Source: Corallococcus sp. NCRR (GTDB lineage Bacteria; Myxococcota; Myxococcia; Myxococcales; Myxococcaceae). Taken from it: a stretch of DNA of 64,000 nucleotides. The DNA lies in assembly GCF_026965535.1 (NCBI RefSeq), contig NZ_CP114039.1, positions 1,736,001 through 1,800,000 of the forward strand. The letters are read 5' to 3'. Position numbers and translations under genes: made by a program. The notes under the pieces were generated by a model that was not told the DNA's origin, ran no database searches, and saw only the letters and a list, made by a program, of their open reading frames with translations. Positions 9,469 to 18,978 of this stretch are shown here, piece after piece (within the stretch, counting starts at the first letter, position 1; each line of letters starts with the position of its first letter).

Positions 9469-11529
9469 TCAGGTCAGGCCCACGGTGGTGAGCAGCACGT
9501 CGATGACCTTGATGCCCACGAACGGGACGATGACGCCGCCCACGCCGTAGAGGAGCAGGCTGCGGCGCAGCAGGGCCGCCGCTCCGAGTGGCCGGTAGCG
9601 CACGCCCTTCAGCGCCAGCGGGATGAGCGCCACGATGATGAGCGCGTTGAAGATGACGGCGGACAGGATGGCGCTGAACGGCGACGTCAGGCCCATCACG
9701 TTGAGCGGGGCGATTTGAGGGAAGACGCCCATGAAGAGCGCCGGGAGGATGGCGAAGTACTTCGCGACGTCGTTGGCGATGGAGAACGTCGTCAGTGTTC
9801 CTCGCGTCATCAGCAACTGCTTGCCCACCTCCACCACCTCCAGGAGCTTGGTGGGGTTGGAGTCCAGGTCCACCATGTTGCCGGCCTCCTTGGCGGCCTG
9901 GGTGCCGGTGTTCATCGCCACGCCCACGTCCGCCTGCGCCAGCGCGGGCGCGTCGTTGGTGCCGTCACCCGTCATCGCCACGAGCTTGCCCTTGCCCTGC
10001 TCCGCGCGGATGAGCGCGAGCTTCGCCTCCGGGGTCGCCTCCGCCAGGAAGTCGTCCACGCCGGCCTCCCGCGCGATGGCCGCCGCGGTGCGCGGGTTGT
10101 CGCCGGTGATCATCACCGTGCGGATGCCCATGGCGCGGAAGCGGTCGAAGCGCTCCTTGATGCCGCCCTTCACCACGTCCTTCAGGTGGATGATGCCCAG
10201 CACCCGAGCACCGTCCGCCACCGCGAGCGGCGTGCCTCCCGCGTCACCGATGCGGCCCGCCGCCTGGGTCAGCTCCTCCGGCACGGTGCCGCCCTGCGCC
10301 TGCGTGTGGCGGACGATGGCGTCCACGGCGCCCTTGCGGATGCTTCGCGGGTGCGGATCCACCAGGTCGCAGCCGCTCATGCGCGTCTGCGCGGTGAAGG
10401 GGACGAAGGTGGCCTGGTGCGCTCGCAGCTCGCGCGGACGCATCTTGTAGGTGTCCTTGACCAGCGTGACGACGGAGCGCCCTTCCGGGGTCTCGTCCGC
10501 GAGGCTCGCGAGCTGCGCGGCCTCCGCCAGCTCCTCCACGCGGACGCCCGGCATGGGCAAGAGCTCCGTGGCCATGCGATTGCCCAGGGTGATGGTGCCC
10601 GTCTTGTCGAGCAGCAACGTGTCCACGTCCCCCGCCGCCTCCACCGCGCGCCCGCTGAGCGCGAGCACGTTCTTGCGCAGCAGCCGGTCCATGCCCGCGA
10701 TGCCGATGGCGCTCAGGAGTCCACCGATGGTCGTGGGGATGAGGCACACCAAGAGCGCCACCACCGCCGTGCCGGACAACGGCACGCCCGAGTAGAGCGC
10801 CAGCGGCACCAGCGTCACGCACGCCATCAGGAAGATTAGCGTGAGGCCCACCAGCAGGATGTGCAGCGCGATTTCATTGGGCGTCTTCTTGCGGGCCGCG
10901 CCCTCCACCAAGCCGATCATCCGGTCGAGGAACGACTCGCCCGGATCCACGCTGATGCGGATGACGATGCGGTCGGACAGCACCTTCGTGCCTCCGGTGA
11001 CGGCGGAGCGGTCTCCGCCGGACTCGCGGATGACGGGGGCGGACTCGCCGGTGACGGCGGACTCGTCCACGCTGGCGATGCCCTCCAGCACCTCTCCGTC
11101 GCCGGGGATGACGTCTCCGGCCTCGCACACCACGCGGTCTCCCTTGCGCAGGGCGGGGGCTCCGACGCGCTCCTCCCGGTCATCGTCGGTGAGGCGGCGG
11201 GCCTGGGTGTCCTGACGCATGCGGCGCAGGGCGCTCGCCTGGGCCTTGCCTCGGCCCTCCGCCACGGCTTCGGCGAAGTTGGCGAAGAGGACGGTGAACC
11301 ACAGCCACAGCATCACGGACACGGTGAACCAGACGGGCGCGCTGTCCGGCCGGCGCGCCACCAGGTCCTTGAGCACGAACACGGTGGTGAGCAGGCTTCC
11401 GGCCCACACCACGAACATCACGGGGTTCCGGGCCACGTCGCGCGGGTGGAGCTTCTTGAGGCTCTCCCAGACGGCGGGCTTGAGCAGCGCGGGGTCCAAC
11501 AGCGAGGCCTGCTTGCTTGCGGGGGCCAT
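9469..11529 (-). CDS. kdpB: K+-transporting P-type ATPase subunit B
   Basis: 686 aa, full length. This is the ATP-hydrolysing subunit: TGES at about 160-163, phosphorylation site DKTGTIT with Asp308, KGA and [11 protein letters not shown] hinge motifs, and the TGDN block in the P-domain. N-terminal helices around 37-60 and 66-86 and the C-terminal membrane part are present. In E. coli, Ser162 within TGES is an inhibitory phosphorylation site; the equivalent Ser is kept here. It is 2 nt from kdpA, so translation is coupled. Confidence 0.97.
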   Translation of the reverse strand: MAPASKQASLLDPALLKPAVWESLKKLHPRDVARNPVMFVVWAGSLLTTVFVLKDLVARRPDSAPVWFTVSVMLWLWFTVLFANFAEAVAEGRGKAQASALRRMRQDTQARRLTDDDREERVGAPALRKGDRVVCEAGDVIPGDGEVLEGIASVDESAVTGESAPVIRESGGDRSAVTGGTKVLSDRIVIRISVDPGESFLDRMIGLVEGAARKKTPNEIALHILLVGLTLIFLMACVTLVPLALYSGVPLSGTAVVALLVCLIPTTIGGLLSAIGIAGMDRLLRKNVLALSGRAVEAAGDVDTLLLDKTGTITLGNRMATELLPMPGVRVEELAEAAQLASLADETPEGRSVVTLVKDTYKMRPRELRAHQATFVPFTAQTRMSGCDLVDPHPRSIRKGAVDAIVRHTQAQGGTVPEELTQAAGRIGDAGGTPLAVADGARVLGIIHLKDVVKGGIKERFDRFRAMGIRTVMITGDNPRTAAAIAREAGVDDFLAEATPEAKLALIRAEQGKGKLVAMTGDGTNDAPALAQADVGVAMNTGTQAAKEAGNMVDLDSNPTKLLEVVEVGKQLLMTRGTLTTFSIANDVAKYFAILPALFMGVFPQIAPLNVMGLTSPFSAILSAVIFNALIIVALIPLALKGVRYRPLGAAALLRRSLLLYGVGGVIVPFVGIKVIDVLLTTVGLT

Positions 11530-11531
11530 GG

Positions 11532-13229
11532 TCAGAACACCTTTCCGGCCGCGCCGAGGAAGTGCTCGACGATGGGGCCCAGGGACAGCGCGGGGAAGAA
11601 CGTCAGCGCGCCCACGACGACGACGACGCTCACGAGCAGGCCGGTGAAGAGGACTCCATTCGTGGGAAAGGTGCCGGGCCCGGGGGCCACGGTCTTCTTG
11701 CCCACGAGCGAGCCCGCCAGCGCCAGCACCGGCACCATCATCAGGAAGCGGCCCGCGAGCATCGACACGCCCAGGCTGATGTTCCAGAACGGCGTGTTGG
11801 CGTTGAGGCCCGCGAAGGCGCTGCCGTTGTTGGCGACACCGCTGGTGAACGCGTAGAGGATTTCGGACAGGCCGTGCGGCCCCGCGTTGTTGAGGGATGA
11901 CGTGCCCTGCGGGAGCACCGCGCCCACGGCGGACAGGCCCAGGATGACCAGCGGGAAGACGAGCACGTACAGCATCGCGAGCGTCATCTCTCGCGCTTCG
12001 ATCTTCTTGCCGAGGAACTCCGGCGTGCGGCCCACCATGAGGCCCGCGATGAAGACCGCGAGCACCGCCATCACGAGGATGCCGTAGAGGCCCGCGCCGA
12101 CGCCGCCGAAGATGACCTCGCCCAACTGCATGTTGACCATGGGCACCAGCCCGCCGAGCGCCGTGAAGCTGTCATGCATGGAATTGACCGCGCCGCAGGA
12201 CGCGTCGGTGGTGACGGTGGCGAACAGCGTGGAGGCCGCGACGCCGAAGCGCGTCTCCTTTCCTTCCATGTTTCCGGTCTGGAGGACGTTCGCGGCGGTG
12301 AGCGCGGGGTTGGATTGCGATTCGGCGGCGTAGCTTGCCGCCGCGCCCACGAGGAAGAGGACGGACATGGCCGCGAAGAGGGCCCAGCCCTGCTTCGTGT
12401 CGCCGGTCATCTTGCCGTAGGTGTACGTGAGCCCCGCGGGCAGCAGGAAGATGAGCAGCAATTGGACCAGGTTGGTGAGCGGGGTGGGGTTTTCGAAGGG
12501 GTGGGCGCTGTTGGCGTTGAAGAAGCCGCCGCCGTTGGTGCCCAGCATCTTGATGGTCTCTTGCGAGGCCACGGGACCGAAGGCGAGCGTCTGCTTCACG
12601 CCCTCCACGGTGGTGTGCTCGGGGTACGGCGCGAGGTTCTGGAGCACGCCTTGCGACACGAAGAACAGGGCCGCGAGGAAGCTCAGGGGCAGGAGCACGT
12701 AGAGCGTGCCGCGCACCAGGTCGATCCAGAAGTTGCCCAGGCTCCGGCGGGTGAGGCCTCGCGCGAGGGCGAGCGCGACGCCGAGGCCCGTGGCGGCGGA
12801 GACGAAGTTCTGCCACGTCAGCCCCAGCATCTGGGTGGCGTAGCTCATCGTGGATTCACCGGCGTATGCCTGCCAGTTGGTGTTGGCCACGAAGCTAGCG
12901 GCGGTGTTGAAGGCGAGCGCCGGGCCCACGGCGGGCAGGCCCTGGGGGTTGAGCGGGAGCACGTGCTGGAGCCGCTGGAGCGCGAAGAGGACGGCGAGGC
13001 CCACGGCGCTGAAGGCGAGCAGGGCGACGGTGTACTGGCCCCATGTCTGCTCGTGTTTGGGGTCCACGCCGCAAAGGCGCAGCAGGGCGCGCTCGATGGG
13101 ACCGAGCACGCGGGGAAGGGGTTGGGTGTCGGCCTCGAAGGCGCGGAAGAGGTAGAGGCCCACGGGCTTCGTCAGCGCGAGGACGAGGGTGAAGAACAGC
13201 AGGGTCTGGAGCCAGCCAATGAGGGTCAT
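11532..13229 (-). CDS. kdpA: K+-transporting ATPase subunit A (K+ channel-like subunit)
   Basis: 565 aa, full length, about ten membrane helices. KdpA carries the K+ selectivity filter and evolved from the SKT channel superfamily; here the four filter-like loops are seen as [34 protein letters not shown] and [12 protein letters not shown]. It hands K+ to KdpB for ATP-driven uptake at low external K+. It is the first long gene of the operon, 9 nt after kdpF. Confidence 0.97.
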   Translation of the reverse strand: MTLIGWLQTLLFFTLVLALTKPVGLYLFRAFEADTQPLPRVLGPIERALLRLCGVDPKHEQTWGQYTVALLAFSAVGLAVLFALQRLQHVLPLNPQGLPAVGPALAFNTAASFVANTNWQAYAGESTMSYATQMLGLTWQNFVSAATGLGVALALARGLTRRSLGNFWIDLVRGTLYVLLPLSFLAALFFVSQGVLQNLAPYPEHTTVEGVKQTLAFGPVASQETIKMLGTNGGGFFNANSAHPFENPTPLTNLVQLLLIFLLPAGLTYTYGKMTGDTKQGWALFAAMSVLFLVGAAASYAAESQSNPALTAANVLQTGNMEGKETRFGVAASTLFATVTTDASCGAVNSMHDSFTALGGLVPMVNMQLGEVIFGGVGAGLYGILVMAVLAVFIAGLMVGRTPEFLGKKIEAREMTLAMLYVLVFPLVILGLSAVGAVLPQGTSSLNNAGPHGLSEILYAFTSGVANNGSAFAGLNANTPFWNISLGVSMLAGRFLMMVPVLALAGSLVGKKTVAPGPGTFPTNGVLFTGLLVSVVVVVGALTFFPALSLGPIVEHFLGAAGKVF

Positions 13230-13238
13230 GGCGTGCTC

Positions 13239-13328
13239 CTAGAAGCGCTCGGGCCGAAGCAGGGCGTAGACGAGGTAGATGGAGAGGAGGACCGCGAGCG
13301 CGGTCCCTGCGGCGTATTCGAAGCTCAT
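13239..13328 (-). CDS. kdpF: KdpF, 29-aa stabilising subunit
   Basis: A 29-codon frame that reads MSFEYAAGTALAVLLSIYLV and ends YALLRPERF. It is one hydrophobic helix ending YLVYAL plus a short polar tail, matching the E. coli KdpF pattern and its exact length of 29 aa. It sits immediately before kdpA, where kdpF is expected. KdpF is a lipid-like stabiliser of the complex. Confidence 0.9.
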   Translation of the reverse strand: MSFEYAAGTALAVLLSIYLVYALLRPERF

Positions 13329-13404
13329 GACGGAAGGGGCATGAGCATCCGCCGTACCGGAGCGGGCCTTGCGTCAGGCCCAGACATTCCGAGGGGTTGC
13401 GGGC

Positions 13405-13451
13405 GCGTGGTCCACGCCCGGGTTGCAACGTGCACGAACCGGCGCGGTTCG
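13405..13451. promoter_or_regulatory. Two inverted repeats upstream of kdpF and the Fic gene
   Basis: GCGTGG-T-CCACGC (13405-13417) is a perfect 13-bp palindrome, and CGAACC-GGCGC-GGTTCG (13435-13451) is a 6-bp inverted repeat. Both lie in the 180-bp divergent region between kdpF and the Fic gene. They are candidate operators for the Kdp operon; I found no GG-N10-GC sigma54 promoter there. Confidence 0.35.
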
Positions 13452-13481
13452 CCCCTGCGAGGTGAAAGGGGGCGGCGGCGT

Positions 13482-13487
13482 TACAGT
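13482..13487 (+). promoter_or_regulatory. Putative -10 box of the Fic gene
   Basis: TACAGT (within TTACAGT) lies about 20 nt before the GTG start, so the leader would be only about 14 nt and just include the GGAGG ribosome site. No convincing -35 box. Confidence 0.3.
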
Positions 13488-13507
13488 GGAGAGCGGAGGT
13501 GGTTGGC

Positions 13508-14806
13508 GTGCATCAGTACCGGTGGAGCGAGAGCATCGAACCCAGGCTTCAGCAGGCGACCGAGCGCATGCGCCGGCTGCGTGCCACACGGATGCCGCCT
13601 GCGGCGGTGGAGAATCTGCGGCACTGGTTCCGGATCCATCACACGTACAACTCGAACGCGATTGAAGGGAACCGTCTGACCCTGCCGGAGACTCGCGCAG
13701 TGGTGGAGGACGGCATCACCATCGCGGGCAAGTCGCTGAAGGATCACTTCGAGGCGGTGAACCTCGCACACGCGCTCGACTTCGTCGAAGCGTTGGCCCG
13801 CAAGGATTCCGTCCTGGGCGAGCGGGACGTGCGCGAGATGCACGGCATCGTCCTGCGGGCAATCGACCCCGAGAACGCCGGAGCCTATCGGCGCATCAAC
13901 GTACGGATCGGCGGTACGAAGTACGTGCCTCCGCAAGCTGTCCAGGTGCCGGAGGAGATGCGGATGTTCGGAGAGTGGTTGGCGGGAGCCAAGACCGAGC
14001 ACCCGGTGGTCGTCTGCGCCATCGCGCATGCGTGGTTCGAGACGATTCATCCCTTCGTGGACGGAAACGGACGGACAGGGAGGTTGCTCGCCAATCTGTT
14101 GCTGATGCGGGAGCACTACCCCGCCATCGTCCTGCTCGTCGAGGACCGGGCCCGGTATTACCTGGCGCTCGATGCATCCCATTCGGGCGACATCACCGCG
14201 ATGGTGGAGTTGACGCTCGATCGTCTGGACCAAAGCTTCGAAGAATACGAGCGCGCGTCCCGTGAAATCACGGAGGTCCGTGAGCCTTCGATTGATTACC
14301 TGGCGGAGCAACTGGGTAAGACGCGAGCCGCGACGTCATCCCAGTTCAGCCGTTGGTACGAAGCCGTCCGAGTGCTTCATGGCGCACTCGTGGACTTCGC
14401 CGGGCAGTTGATGGCGAAGTTCCCGGAGGACAATCGACCGCACCTGCAGGTGTCTGACCTTCCTGCACTGACTGAGCGCGAATGGGCCTCCATCCAGAAA
14501 GCTCCCTACTGGCTTTTCGGCCTGGTGGGTGACAGCCATGGCGCGCACATGGATCTTTCCTTCAGTGCGATTCCTCCGGGAGGAGGGATTGGCGGATGGA
14601 ACAAGGAGGGCACGGGCGTTCGACTGACCCTTCCCAGCACGGAAGCTGTGCCCCGGGACCACCGCATCGAGGCGGTTCCCACAGGGCACACCTTTCACGT
14701 CATAAGCGACGGGAACTCCAGTCAGGCCGAGTCCGATGTCTCCGTGATCAAGCTCGCCACGGAGTTCTGGACCGCCGCCATAAAGCATCTGCTCCAGATT
14801 CGCTGA
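13508..14806 (+). CDS. Fic-family AMP/NMP transferase with an unusual C-terminal domain
   Basis: 432 aa. Fic enzymes attach AMP or a related group to protein hydroxyls. The catalytic motif HPFVDGNGRTGR is intact (about 181-192) and the N-terminal autoinhibitory motif SNAIEG (49-54) fits the S/T-x3-E-G/N rule, so this is a self-inhibited class II Fic protein. GTG 13508 is chosen because GGAGG at 13495-13499 would overlap the earlier GTG 13499. Beyond residue 290 there is no winged helix of the usual kind but about 140 residues (LTEREWASIQKAPYWLFGLV onward) that I do not recognise. One line I counted has about 57% GC, suggesting transfer. Confidence 0.9.
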   Translation: MHQYRWSESIEPRLQQATERMRRLRATRMPPAAVENLRHWFRIHHTYNSNAIEGNRLTLPETRAVVEDGITIAGKSLKDHFEAVNLAHALDFVEALARKDSVLGERDVREMHGIVLRAIDPENAGAYRRINVRIGGTKYVPPQAVQVPEEMRMFGEWLAGAKTEHPVVVCAIAHAWFETIHPFVDGNGRTGRLLANLLLMREHYPAIVLLVEDRARYYLALDASHSGDITAMVELTLDRLDQSFEEYERASREITEVREPSIDYLAEQLGKTRAATSSQFSRWYEAVRVLHGALVDFAGQLMAKFPEDNRPHLQVSDLPALTEREWASIQKAPYWLFGLVGDSHGAHMDLSFSAIPPGGGIGGWNKEGTGVRLTLPSTEAVPRDHRIEAVPTGHTFHVISDGNSSQAESDVSVIKLATEFWTAAIKHLLQIR

Positions 14807-14808
14807 CT

Positions 14809-15161
14809 TCACGGGCTGCTGGACACGGACGAGTCACAGTCCGAGGTGCACTTGCCCGAGCAGGCGACCTGTCCGGGGTACGAGTCCAGGATGGCGCACG
14901 TGGTGCCGCCCGTGCAGGACACGAGTTCGGTGCAGACCTTGGAATCGTCCACGCAGCGTGCCTTGGACTCGCCGTCCAGCTTGAGCACGAGGCAGGACAG
15001 GCCTTGCGGACACTGGGGCAGGTCCACTCCGCACTCCTGCGCCAGGTCCAGCGACTGCCCCTCGCGCAGCTTCAGCCTCCCCTGCGCGCCTTCGTCGTTC
15101 GACCCACGGCCGCGAGGGCCATCACCGTCAGACAACCGCCCAGCATCCGCATCCAGCGCAT
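14809..15161 (-). pseudogene. Cys-rich lipoprotein gene with an apparent frameshift
   Basis: The ATG at 15161 has an ideal AAGGAG site and starts a lipoprotein signal (MRWMRMLGGCLTVMALAAVG) whose frame stops at 15072. The Cys-rich body (about ten cysteines, QECGVDLPQCPQGLSCLV) is in another frame and runs to 14809. One extra G in the GGG run complementary to 15103-15105 would join them as ...LAAVGSNDEGAQG. So this is either a one-base deletion, a programmed slip, or a sequencing error. The body on its own would need a TTG start. It converges with the Fic gene, with 2 nt between stops. No known family. Confidence 0.6.
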
Positions 15162-15293
15162 CGTGGCTCCTTGGAGTCGTGAAGCCTCATGCCGGGAGCA
15201 AGGCGTGGACCAGGAGGGCATCGCAGGGATTCCGCGTGCTTGGCGGCGGGAGGCTGCCTCGGAAATCTGATGACGCCTCGAATCCCTGGCGGC

Positions 15294-15791
15294 TCAGCGG
15301 AACTCGTCCACGATGTACACGCCTGCTCGCGGGGAGTTGAGGATCGCTGTTCCTGGCTTGGACTCGGGTCGCTTGCGCAGCTGTCCGAAGCCGAGCCTCG
15401 CCACCGCGCAGATGGGCACGCGGTCCTTTCCCTTCAGGAACTGGGCTTCGTAGTACCGGATGACCGGCTGTTCTCCGCCGGTCCAGACGCGCCCGTAGAG
15501 GCGCATGGGCGCCTCCAACGTCCCGATGTCTTCATCGAGCACGCTCTCGATGGGCCCGTCGTGAAGCGTGATGTGCTCCGCCCGGCTCTGGTTCGCATCC
15601 AGTTGGACCCACGCGGCTTCGCCCACATAGAGCTGCAGGTAGCGCATCACTTCCAGCGACTTCTCCGGACACTTCTCCGACATGGGCGTCCCATCCGCAT
15701 GAAGGCGGACGTCGCCCAGGGTCGTCGCACAACCCGGATGAAGGGCCAGCAGGCCCATCCAGGCCACGAGCACGTATCGACGCGAGGTCAT
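15294..15791 (-). CDS. Outer-surface lipoprotein, unknown function
   Basis: 165 aa with a lipoprotein signal peptide ending LLALHPGCA, so Cys21 should be lipidated. The mature part has no motif I recognise (CPEKSLEVMRYLQLYVGEAA, RLYGRVWTGGEQPVIRYYEA). It starts 10 nt after the stop of the DUF2381 gene, clearly one operon, and the two probably act together in the envelope. Confidence 0.7.
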   Translation of the reverse strand: MTSRRYVLVAWMGLLALHPGCATTLGDVRLHADGTPMSEKCPEKSLEVMRYLQLYVGEAAWVQLDANQSRAEHITLHDGPIESVLDEDIGTLEAPMRLYGRVWTGGEQPVIRYYEAQFLKGKDRVPICAVARLGFGQLRKRPESKPGTAILNSPRAGVYIVDEFR

Positions 15792-15801
15792 GCGGCTGTT
15801 C

Positions 15802-16725
15802 CTACTTCCCGAGCAAGCTCGGGCTCAACTCAACAACCGCCTGCCGCAGCCCATCGTGCCGGTACAGCTCCAGGAACAGGGAGGTCAGGGTCCCGCTGTC
15901 CACGAACGCACTTCCATCCACCACGAGCCCGATGACACCCGAGGTCCCAGGCGCAATCACCGCTGAGGATGACCGGACCGCCAGCGGCCGCTCACGCGTG
16001 TCCGACCTGCCCACGAGCCGCACGGAGCTCATGCTCCACGGACGCTGAGCGCTCAGGTTCTTCACCTTGAACACGACCGCGGCCTTGCCCGTGCCCCGGT
16101 AGACAGTGCCATCCATTGCCGTTTCGCCATCCGAGCCGGAGAAATGATCCGCTACACCGAAAGGCGTCTGCGCCACCGCGCCCGTGGTCAGCAAGGCCGC
16201 CAGCGCATGGTCCTCGGAGACCTCCTCCTTGTGGAGCCGCTCGTTCTCCGCACGGAGGGTCTTGTTCTCCTTCTCCGAATCCAACAGCGCGGAGGCCATG
16301 GCCTCGTAGCCATCACGGTCCTTGTAGACATTCAGTTGCTGGTCCGCGCTTCCGTGCTCGCGCCGTCCCGGAGGACGGAGGAGGAAGGGGACCTCCCGCG
16401 CATCCGACATCGTGACGAGCAGGGAGAATCCTTCTTCCGGTGCCAGGTCGCGCCGGGGTTCCAGCACCACCTTCCGGCCCACGACGCCCACCGGCTCGAA
16501 CCGTCCCTCTCCGCCCACCAGCCGTGCCCGGAGCGGCGCGAGGTCCTGCTCGAAGCGGAGGACCGTTACGACCTGCCCCTTCACGTAGATGCGCTGGGGC
16601 GCGGCTTCGGGCTCCTCGGGGAGGAAGAGCGTCCGGATGACGGCGTGCTCGTGCTCCTGCGCCACGGCGGCGCCAGCAAACAGCGTCCCGAGCAGCGCCC
16701 ACGTCCCAGGTAGAGCGATTCGCAT
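15802..16725 (-). CDS. DUF2381 family secreted protein (myxobacterial paralogous family)
   Basis: 307 aa with a cleavable signal peptide (about residues 1-22, ending GAAVAQ). The body matches the DUF2381/TIGR02268 family known chiefly from Myxococcus xanthus paralogues: IYVKGQVVTVLRFEQDL, an EGRFEPVGVVGRKVVLEPRRDL block, a short coiled coil near 155-175, then a C-terminal beta-rich domain (VFKVKNLSAQRPWSMSSVRL). Members often lie beside Ser/Thr kinase genes; here the partner is a lipoprotein. Molecular role unknown. Confidence 0.82.
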   Translation of the reverse strand: MRIALPGTWALLGTLFAGAAVAQEHEHAVIRTLFLPEEPEAAPQRIYVKGQVVTVLRFEQDLAPLRARLVGGEGRFEPVGVVGRKVVLEPRRDLAPEEGFSLLVTMSDAREVPFLLRPPGRREHGSADQQLNVYKDRDGYEAMASALLDSEKENKTLRAENERLHKEEVSEDHALAALLTTGAVAQTPFGVADHFSGSDGETAMDGTVYRGTGKAAVVFKVKNLSAQRPWSMSSVRLVGRSDTRERPLAVRSSSAVIAPGTSGVIGLVVDGSAFVDSGTLTSLFLELYRHDGLRQAVVELSPSLLGK

Positions 16726-16770
16726 ACAACCTGGGACATAGCATCCCCCTCCTGGGGGTCCAAGCCACGC

Positions 16771-17481
16771 TCACGTCGCGCGGTGCGCGAGGAAGACCTT
16801 GTACTGGAGCGAGACGAAGAGCGTCTTCGGCGCCGTGAAGCCGGTTCGCTCGAACATCGCGAACAGCGCCGCGTCGGAATCGATGGGCTGCATCTTCGCC
16901 ATGGCCTGCCCCCGGGCCTCCAACTTCTCCCGCGTCACGCCATACGCCCGCAGCCGGCGGAACTCGATTTTCGTCAACTCGGGGTCCTGGCCGATGCGGC
17001 AGCCCAGCACCAGCGGCGATCCCGGCTTGAGCCTCCGCGCCACCTCTCGCAGCAATTCGAGGCGGGCCTCCTCCCCTTCCACGTGGTGCAGCACGCCCAT
17101 CATCTGCGCGCCGTCGAACGAGGAACCTTGCGGCAACGTGCGCAGCTCGCCTTCATGCAGCTGCGTGCGCGAGAGCAGTCCTTCCTCCTCCAGGCGCTTG
17201 CGCGCGACGGCGAGCATCGGCGCGGAGGGCTCCACGCCCGTGAAGCGCCAGCCCGGCACGTTGAAGCGGTGATAGGGCAGCAGCTCCGCGCCCGTACCCA
17301 GGCCCACGTGGAGCAGTGACGCCGTCTCTTGGCCGTCCAGATGGGCAGCCAGGGCGCTGACGCCCAGCTCGTAGGCCGCCTGGTAGCCAGCGAGGCTGAC
17401 CGCGGCCTGGGCGTCGTAGTGGGGCGCGCGGTCTGCGCCAAAGCCGTGCACCGGCGCGTGTGCGGAATGGTCGTGGTTCAT
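16771..17481 (-). CDS. Class I SAM-dependent methyltransferase
   Basis: 236 aa. SAM-binding motif I is LLHVGLGTGAELLP (about 56-69), followed by the acidic loop GVEPSAPML and the post-motif block FDGAQMMGVLHHV, typical of type 11/12 small-molecule methyltransferases. His-rich N-terminus (NHDHSAHAP). No substrate can be assigned. The gene stands alone, 78 nt before the stop of the next minus-strand gene. Confidence 0.85.
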   Translation of the reverse strand: MNHDHSAHAPVHGFGADRAPHYDAQAAVSLAGYQAAYELGVSALAAHLDGQETASLLHVGLGTGAELLPYHRFNVPGWRFTGVEPSAPMLAVARKRLEEEGLLSRTQLHEGELRTLPQGSSFDGAQMMGVLHHVEGEEARLELLREVARRLKPGSPLVLGCRIGQDPELTKIEFRRLRAYGVTREKLEARGQAMAKMQPIDSDAALFAMFERTGFTAPKTLFVSLQYKVFLAHRAT

Positions 17482-17559
17482 GACCGGAAGATGCGTCCGC
17501 CCCGCGCTGAATGGCAGAGCGGGGATTCAGACGGAATCAGCGGATCTTTCGGTGGAGCC

Positions 17560-18870
17560 CTACTCCTCCGGAACGAACCCGTTCCCCTCGCGCCGGAACA
17601 CCGTGCCGACCGGCGCGTCCAGGATGGCGTCCAATTCCTTGTACCGGCCCAGCAACGCGCGCAGCGGGACGATGACCGCGTTGTCGCTGTCCTCCATGTA
17701 CTCCTTGGTCTCCAGGCCCGAGGTGAAGAGCCAGCCGCTGTCCTCCTCCGCCGCGGGCTCCGAGCGCTCCGCGAAGCGGATGGGCTCCCCGTTCTCAGTG
17801 ATGAAGCGCGTGGCGAGCGCCTTGCCCTGACGCAGCCGGATGCCTCGCAGCAACTTCTGCCGCTGCTCCGTGCCCAGCTCCACCCGGACGCGCACCGTCC
17901 TCCCTTCCGCGTCCAGGTGCCGGCTCACCGTGAAGATGCCGTCTCCCCAGCGATTCCCACACCCCACCACGCGCGCGCCGTCCAGCACGAGCGAGGCCGC
18001 GTCCTCCTCGCTCTCCCGCAGCGCGGCGTTCAGCTTCTCCAGGTTGCAGTGCGGCCGGTAGTCCACGCCCACCGCGAGCCCTTCGTTCTCGATGCGCTCC
18101 TGCAACGGCGTGGCCTTCTCCCCCACCCGCTCCATGGGCAGGTCCTTCCACCCATACAGCCCGCCGCCCAGGTCGCTTGCGCCCAGCTCCTTCGCGAGCT
18201 TCGGCGCGTCCCGGCCGTGAAACACATAGTCGGCCAGCCCGTCCTCCGGCTCCCACATGCGGAACCGTCCCATCGGGCCCAACCCGGTGAACATCAATTG
18301 ACCATGGTCCACCATCACTCCGGCCACATCTTCTGACCGGACCGCTTCCGCCTCCCCGCCAACGACGATGTCGATGGACCGCCAACGCCCGCCGAACTCC
18401 CCCGGCGGCATGGGGACTCCAATCACTTTCAAGCCCTGGCCCGCGGGCAGGTCTCCCGCGACCACCGCCCACAGGCCGTTGTACTTCACGACCCCCAATC
18501 CCCTTCCATGCTCCAGCGCCAGCCGCGCCCGCTCCGTGTGCGGAATCCGCGCGGACAACACCTCCGCTCGCGCGTCGAAGCCCCGCTCCTTCGCGAACCC
18601 CTCGAAGTGCGCCGCGGCGTCCGCCGGGTCCTTCCGGTCGAAGAGGAAGCGCGGGTCGAACTCGCGGTCGTAGGCCTGGCCCGCCGCGTCCGCGTCCGGC
18701 CCGGTGATGCGCAGGTCGTGCTCCGCCGGCGCCTTCTTCCGGGGCGACGCCGGCTCCGCGTCATGCCGCCAGAAGCGCCCCAGGCCTGGATCCAGGATGA
18801 GCAACACCCCTTCCGGCAGATCCACCTCTCCCAGCACTACCGGCTTCGGCGTCTTCACGGCTCGCGTCAT
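17560..18870 (-). CDS. DUF2185 (Imm33-like) protein with unknown N-terminal region
   Basis: 436 aa from ATG 18870; ATG 18876 and GTG 18894 are alternatives. The last 60 residues (WLFTSGLETKEYMEDSDNAV, then ALLGRYKELDAILDAPVGTVFRR) match DUF2185, also called Imm33, a domain seen in polymorphic-toxin immunity proteins. The first 370 residues form a separate, mostly beta-rich region I do not recognise (FLFDRKDPADAAAHFEGFAK; LKVIGVPMPPGEFGGRWRSI). No toxin gene is adjacent, so immunity is not supported by context. Cytosolic by lack of signal. Confidence 0.72.
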   Translation of the reverse strand: MTRAVKTPKPVVLGEVDLPEGVLLILDPGLGRFWRHDAEPASPRKKAPAEHDLRITGPDADAAGQAYDREFDPRFLFDRKDPADAAAHFEGFAKERGFDARAEVLSARIPHTERARLALEHGRGLGVVKYNGLWAVVAGDLPAGQGLKVIGVPMPPGEFGGRWRSIDIVVGGEAEAVRSEDVAGVMVDHGQLMFTGLGPMGRFRMWEPEDGLADYVFHGRDAPKLAKELGASDLGGGLYGWKDLPMERVGEKATPLQERIENEGLAVGVDYRPHCNLEKLNAALRESEEDAASLVLDGARVVGCGNRWGDGIFTVSRHLDAEGRTVRVRVELGTEQRQKLLRGIRLRQGKALATRFITENGEPIRFAERSEPAAEEDSGWLFTSGLETKEYMEDSDNAVIVPLRALLGRYKELDAILDAPVGTVFRREGNGFVPEE

Positions 18871-18978
18871 GGGCATCACCCTATGCGACCCCACGGCCTG
18901 CCGGACGAGCCTTCGCCGGGACTGGCGGTCTTCAACGCTGACGCTTCAAGGCATGGCGCGGGCCTATGCTCCCGCGCC

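Noticed and set aside
9259-10839. Long plus-strand ORF across kdpB
   Set aside because: It is a shadow of kdpB with His/Arg/Ala-rich low-complexity sequence, no motif and no start signal.
13329-13507. Sigma54 promoter for kdpF, expected if the NtrC-type regulator controls kdp
   Set aside because: I searched for GG-N10-GC on the minus strand and found only non-matching spacings.
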